Assembly (NCBI RefSeq): GCF_047948215.1
Contig: NC_134461.1
Location: forward strand, 90,044,245 to 90,108,244
Source: Lycorma delicatula
Lineage: Eukaryota; Arthropoda; Insecta; Hemiptera; Fulgoridae
Length of the DNA stretch: 64,000 nucleotides
Direction of reading: 5' to 3'
The notes below the pieces were generated by a model, which was not told the DNA's origin, did no database searches, and saw nothing but the letters and a program-made list of their open reading frames with translations. Both the position numbers and the translations under genes were made by a program. This document shows, one piece after another, positions 60,001 through 64,000 of the stretch; the stretch's first letter is position 1; each line of letters starts with the position of its first letter.

Positions 60001-63000
60001 AATAGATGAATGTAAGGAAACTCGGCAAGTGATGAACTGCTGTGCTGTTGGTATAAAAAAGATTGGGCCAGAAAAAATGTGTTCTTAAATATACTAAAAA
60101 AACATGCATTAAAAAAAATTTTAATAGTCAATTCTGAATTTTATACATAAAAAATAAAAATCGACTATAGTGAAATAAACGAAAATATTACTATAGTAAA
60201 AATTAATTAATACATATGTTTGTAAACATATGTACCGTTCAAAACTGACAATGATGTATTGTTGAATTGTTGACGAGCAAGTGGCCTAACCCGATGCTGT
60301 ATTACGACCTGAAAGTTGATTAACCCCTACTATTTTCACCGCATCATAAAATGGAATATTCCACTTCAGTGCATACAAATTTAATCTGAAATTTATTACA
60401 TCCGAATAACACAAATTTGAATTTAAACTCGTAAATTCTGAAATCTTAAATCGTCATGATCATTAATAATCTAAACTGACCGAACGTTTCATAAATACAA
60501 CCCAACATTTTTGATTAGATAATTTTCATTCAATTCACAAAACGGGAAAATTACCTGTTACTTTAGCACGGGCAATTCACCACCAAACGAGTTCATGTAA
60601 GTAAACTGGGAAATTAAGAATCTCTTATAATTGTAACATAACATTCTTTACTTAGTGATGTTCTGCATTATATACTGAGGTATCTTAAATCCTCCACATA
60701 ACTGAACTGTATAATTGAGGGTAAATCTTTTTTTAAATATGCTTTTCATTTATTATTTTTTTTTGACAGTATTGAAAATAATTTATAGATATAAATTGTC
60801 AAGAGATTTATATTGATCACTCTCAAACTGTCTGTATTATATATGTATATCAGTTTTTAATATGTTTTAATGTCCTGAAAGTAATAAGTTGTTTTACATT
60901 TAATTATAACAAATATGTAAATTATGTATAAATTAGTGGTAAACTCCGTATGTTATTGGTTAGATATCATAGTATGGGATTTTTAATTGACTTTTTCTGA
61001 AGTAACCTTCCTGGTAAATTCACAATTTCTAATTGAATCCAAAATTTTGATTATCAAATTTCATAAAATAAAGCTAATCTGTTTTAATACAAAAAGTTTT
61101 AATTAAGAAACATGAAGCAACCATTACTTATGAATATAAAATCATTTGTTGATTGATATATAAAACGTTGAAACTAAATCTGGTTTCTAATAATATACTT
61201 AAAATAACTATTATCTATGGGAAAAATTTTAGTGTGCAAGTTACACTGATACTCTTTGCAGAGAATTAACTTGAGAAATTATTAAAAGGGAAATGTCATA
61301 AAATGTGATGAGTACAGTAAGCTTACAACTAATCAGTTATCAGCATTGGATCACTTAAAAGATAACTTTATCACTTTTCGCCTATTATAAAATTACTGAT
61401 GAGAATTTCATAGAAGTATCATAGTTAACATGTTTTTGATTATTTTTATTTGTATAAATTCTTTTATACATTTTTAGTATAATAATTTGTTTTACAGTCA
61501 TTACTGGATAACTAATAGCTTTTTCAAAAGTGATTGTAAATTCCCTCAAAAAAATATACCTTCCAAATCTGCAGATTTAGAAGTGTGAATTCTTTATTAT
61601 AATTGTAAACAATGCAGAGCTCAAATATGGATGATGCAATAGCAGTTTTAGGATTTTTCTGCCATCAAAAAATTCCAAATCTTGGTTTTTTCTCAAAGTT
61701 GTATAACCATCAATTTTTCACTTCTTGAAAAATAACAACCTTCTACCATTTTTTCTGTAAGCAAATATTACAAAATTCTATAAATTTGGAAACATACAGA
61801 TGAAATTACATGTTTATTTTTCATTCAACCTGCTATAGTAAGTACTGCTCAGTCAACATTAAAAATAAATTTACTTTGGAAAAAAATCATAAATTGTTAT
61901 GATTTAAAAACATTAAATTCACAATGTTTTGGTTAAAACAAAGTTCAAATTTCTGTTTTTGTAATTTGTGTAAATGCAGTATTAGCAGTTACGTGTTTGA
62001 TGGAAAAATCGTGTTTAAGAACTAAGTTCTATTTTAAAATTTACACTAAAAAAATTTAAAGATTGAATAGGCTTATAAGAATTCCAGATACAAGAGAAAG
62101 GAGGCATCCCTCCCCTCTCACCCATCCCATATCTTTTAAAAATTGGTACCCACAATATATATCCCTCTTAAATGATATGGACAGAACTATTAAAAAAAGG
62201 AAATTCATAAGTTTCTTTTAATATCAAATTGAATGAAGGAATAAGGATATGTATTAACAATGAAAACAATCCCAATAATTAACCAAAATAGCATATTCAA
62301 GAAAAATGTAAAGTTAAAAAACACATTTCATTTTACTGAAATGAAACTAAAATTAAATGGAAACCTAAATTCATATATTTTTTCTGAGTAATGTTAAATA
62401 AGGCTTTAATGGTCCTTAAAAAAAGAAAACATTATTAAAGTGAGATATATATCAGGATGGAATTTTAAATTTGTTTCTATCTTTAGAAGTTGTTAAGTTT
62501 ACTGTAAAATAAATTGTTTTATAACAAACAAAAACTTAGTTTTCAAGTTTTAACAATATTTTAGATATCATTGACATGTAGTGTACATTTTTTAATAACA
62601 GCTCAGATTAATTTTAAGTGTGAAGTTTTCCTTTTATCAAATTCAATTAATATAAAATCCAACATTATAAAGTCAATATAAATGTATGAAAAGTTTTACA
62701 CTACATTAAGTTTTCTATGTATCATTTATTTGGCAATTCCTGTCTTCGTTGCCCTGAACCTGTAATAAGTTTATTTCAAAATTAATCCTGCCTCTCAGTT
62801 CTTAATATCATTTTCTAATATTACATTTATATCACCTGATTAGCAAACTAAGTAATAAATGTATGATTATGCCTTCACTTTAAGGGAATACAAATTGAAT
62901 TTGTACTTTCTCAATTAAAAAAAATGTTAATTGTCAAAGTTCTGAAAGAGTAAACCTACATGTGCACAATAATTCTGCCTGGGGTAATGTTAGACTGAAT

Positions 63001-63290
63001 GTAGTACTTGCATAATAATGTACTGTGATAATAAAACTTCATGGGGTGCAAGAAGCCAGTTGGCCATTCTGAAAATCCATCCTAATCTTGCATGTCAAAT
63101 GAGCTTTCTAAATAGCAATATATATTATTATAGCACATTAATTTACTTAAATATAACTGTTTTCATATTTGGTTCTTTCTTATTTAAGCTTTTTCTTTCA
63201 GCCTAATTAAATACAGAATATATATTAAGGTATAAATGTAATAATTTTCTATATTAATCAATTTTTGTCATTAGGTTTGATGTGTAGCCA
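60001..63290. other. intergenic, no recognised feature
   Basis: AT-rich sequence; I find no coding-like frame or named repeat in it. Confidence 0.5.
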
Positions 63291-63414
63291 TTAGACTTGA
63301 AACTTAGTTTCCAATTTGGGTTCGCAGGCATTCTCTTTAACAGGTAGCACTGGCTCTTCAGATGCCAGAAAAATTTCTTTCTGCCTGGAAAATCTAATAA
63401 AATCTGAAGTACAC
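63291..63414 (-). CDS. candidate terminal exon of an unidentified minus-strand gene
   Basis: After an acceptor-like GGTTCTGTAG on the minus strand, about 40 codons of coding-like sequence run to a TAA (63291-63293): TSDFIRFSRQKEIFLASEEP, then VLPVKENACEPKLETKFQV. The codons are more balanced than the flanking AT-rich DNA. I do not recognise it, and no clear polyadenylation signal follows. It could be chance. Confidence 0.3.
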
Positions 63415-64000
63415 CTACAGAACCAGTGATAGGAAAGAAGGATCATACAAGAAAATTCTTTGATCAACTGAATCTCCACTTTTATTACAGTTAAATGCAA
63501 TAAACATGTAATTAAACTGAAAATTGTATAAATTTTCCTGCACCTCCAGGTAAAAATTGGTCTGGAGTAAAATTGGTAAACTCATGGTCCACTAACAATC
63601 AAATAGCTAAAAGCACTATTTCAAATTTATGCAGTTAAGATATACAATGCAATTCAATTATCCAGGTCCTACGTTACAAAAATTCAGAATCAGATAGTGT
63701 AATCTGAAAAACACAGTAAAATGTTAACTGAATTTCCAAATTGTAAAATTTAGGCTTCATATAAGGTGCAGCACACTGAGCTCGTTTCTTTTTCAAGTTT
63801 TTGATGAAATATAAAAGATGGTGATGGTGACTGTATTTGTAGGCCACTATTTTCAAAATTTAATTGAAAGTTTAAATTTGCTATTAGTACATAACTTGTG
63901 GTCTAAATAACTCCAGAATTCTGGATGAAGAAAACAGGAGTTATAATGGATGTACATTTTAAGTCCACCTGCAAATCTGCTAAATTTCTAATTCATATTT
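63415..64000. other. no recognised feature at the window end
   Basis: AT-rich; if the candidate exon at 63291-63414 is real this would be its upstream intron. Confidence 0.4.

Overview
The window is strongly AT-rich eukaryotic nuclear DNA with spliced genes, canonical GT-AG introns, long repeat-filled introns, microsatellites and many decayed transposons. It looks like an insect. The mix of tRNA-derived SINEs, R1/RTE-type LINEs, mariner and hAT relics, and a regucalcin (SMP-30/gluconolactonase) gene cluster, suggests a hemipteran, possibly a planthopper-like species. That assignment rests on remembered repeat families and is not proven by the sequence.

The only confidently real protein-coding genes are three plus-strand regucalcin paralogues in head-to-tail order. 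Copy A (709-2361) is represented by its last two exons; its 5' part lies upstream of the window. Copy B (22418-36995) is complete: five exons, 311 codons, introns of 2-7 kb. Copy C (53121-54762) is complete: five exons and also 311 codons, but packed into 1.6 kb with introns of 83-436 bp. All shared intron positions and phases are the same (phase 1,1,1,0). Copy B keeps all residues known to bind metal and substrate in this family (E16, R109, N111, N162, D214). Copy C has lost two of the three metal ligands (E16 to R; the N162 equivalent to S168) and the substrate arginine (R109 to M), and has gained cysteines: 18, against 1 in copy B. It is an intact reading frame with good splice sites, so it looks like a neofunctionalised, probably non-lactonase paralogue. 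This is the most interesting signal in the window.

Between the genes lies a transposon graveyard. At 4.0-6.4 kb there is a minus-strand LINE relic. At 8.7 and 15.9 kb there are RTE-like reverse transcriptase pieces. An internally deleted R1-type LINE (16.4-19.7 kb) abuts the second piece. Intron 1 of copy B holds a mariner relic with inverted ends (26.2-27.2 kb) and a foldback element with about 150-bp arms (27.4-27.9 kb). Downstream of copy B is a relic of an unclassified repetitive protein family (37.6-39.3 kb). At 46.6-49.9 kb there are LINE pieces: a C-terminal region, then a separate 5' end with a zinc-knuckle ORF1. A complete hAT element with 8-bp target duplication (56.7-60.0 kb) carries a nested SINE. 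One tRNA-derived SINE family occurs four times, three copies with visible target-site duplications; a second family occurs twice. A tandem minisatellite-like array lies just 3' of copy C (55.0-56.1 kb).

The rest (much of 2.4-4, 6.5-8.5, 19.7-21.3, 39.3-44.6, 49.9-52.8 and 60.0-63.3 kb) is AT-rich sequence in which I recognise no gene. Two weak candidate exons of other genes sit near the window edges.
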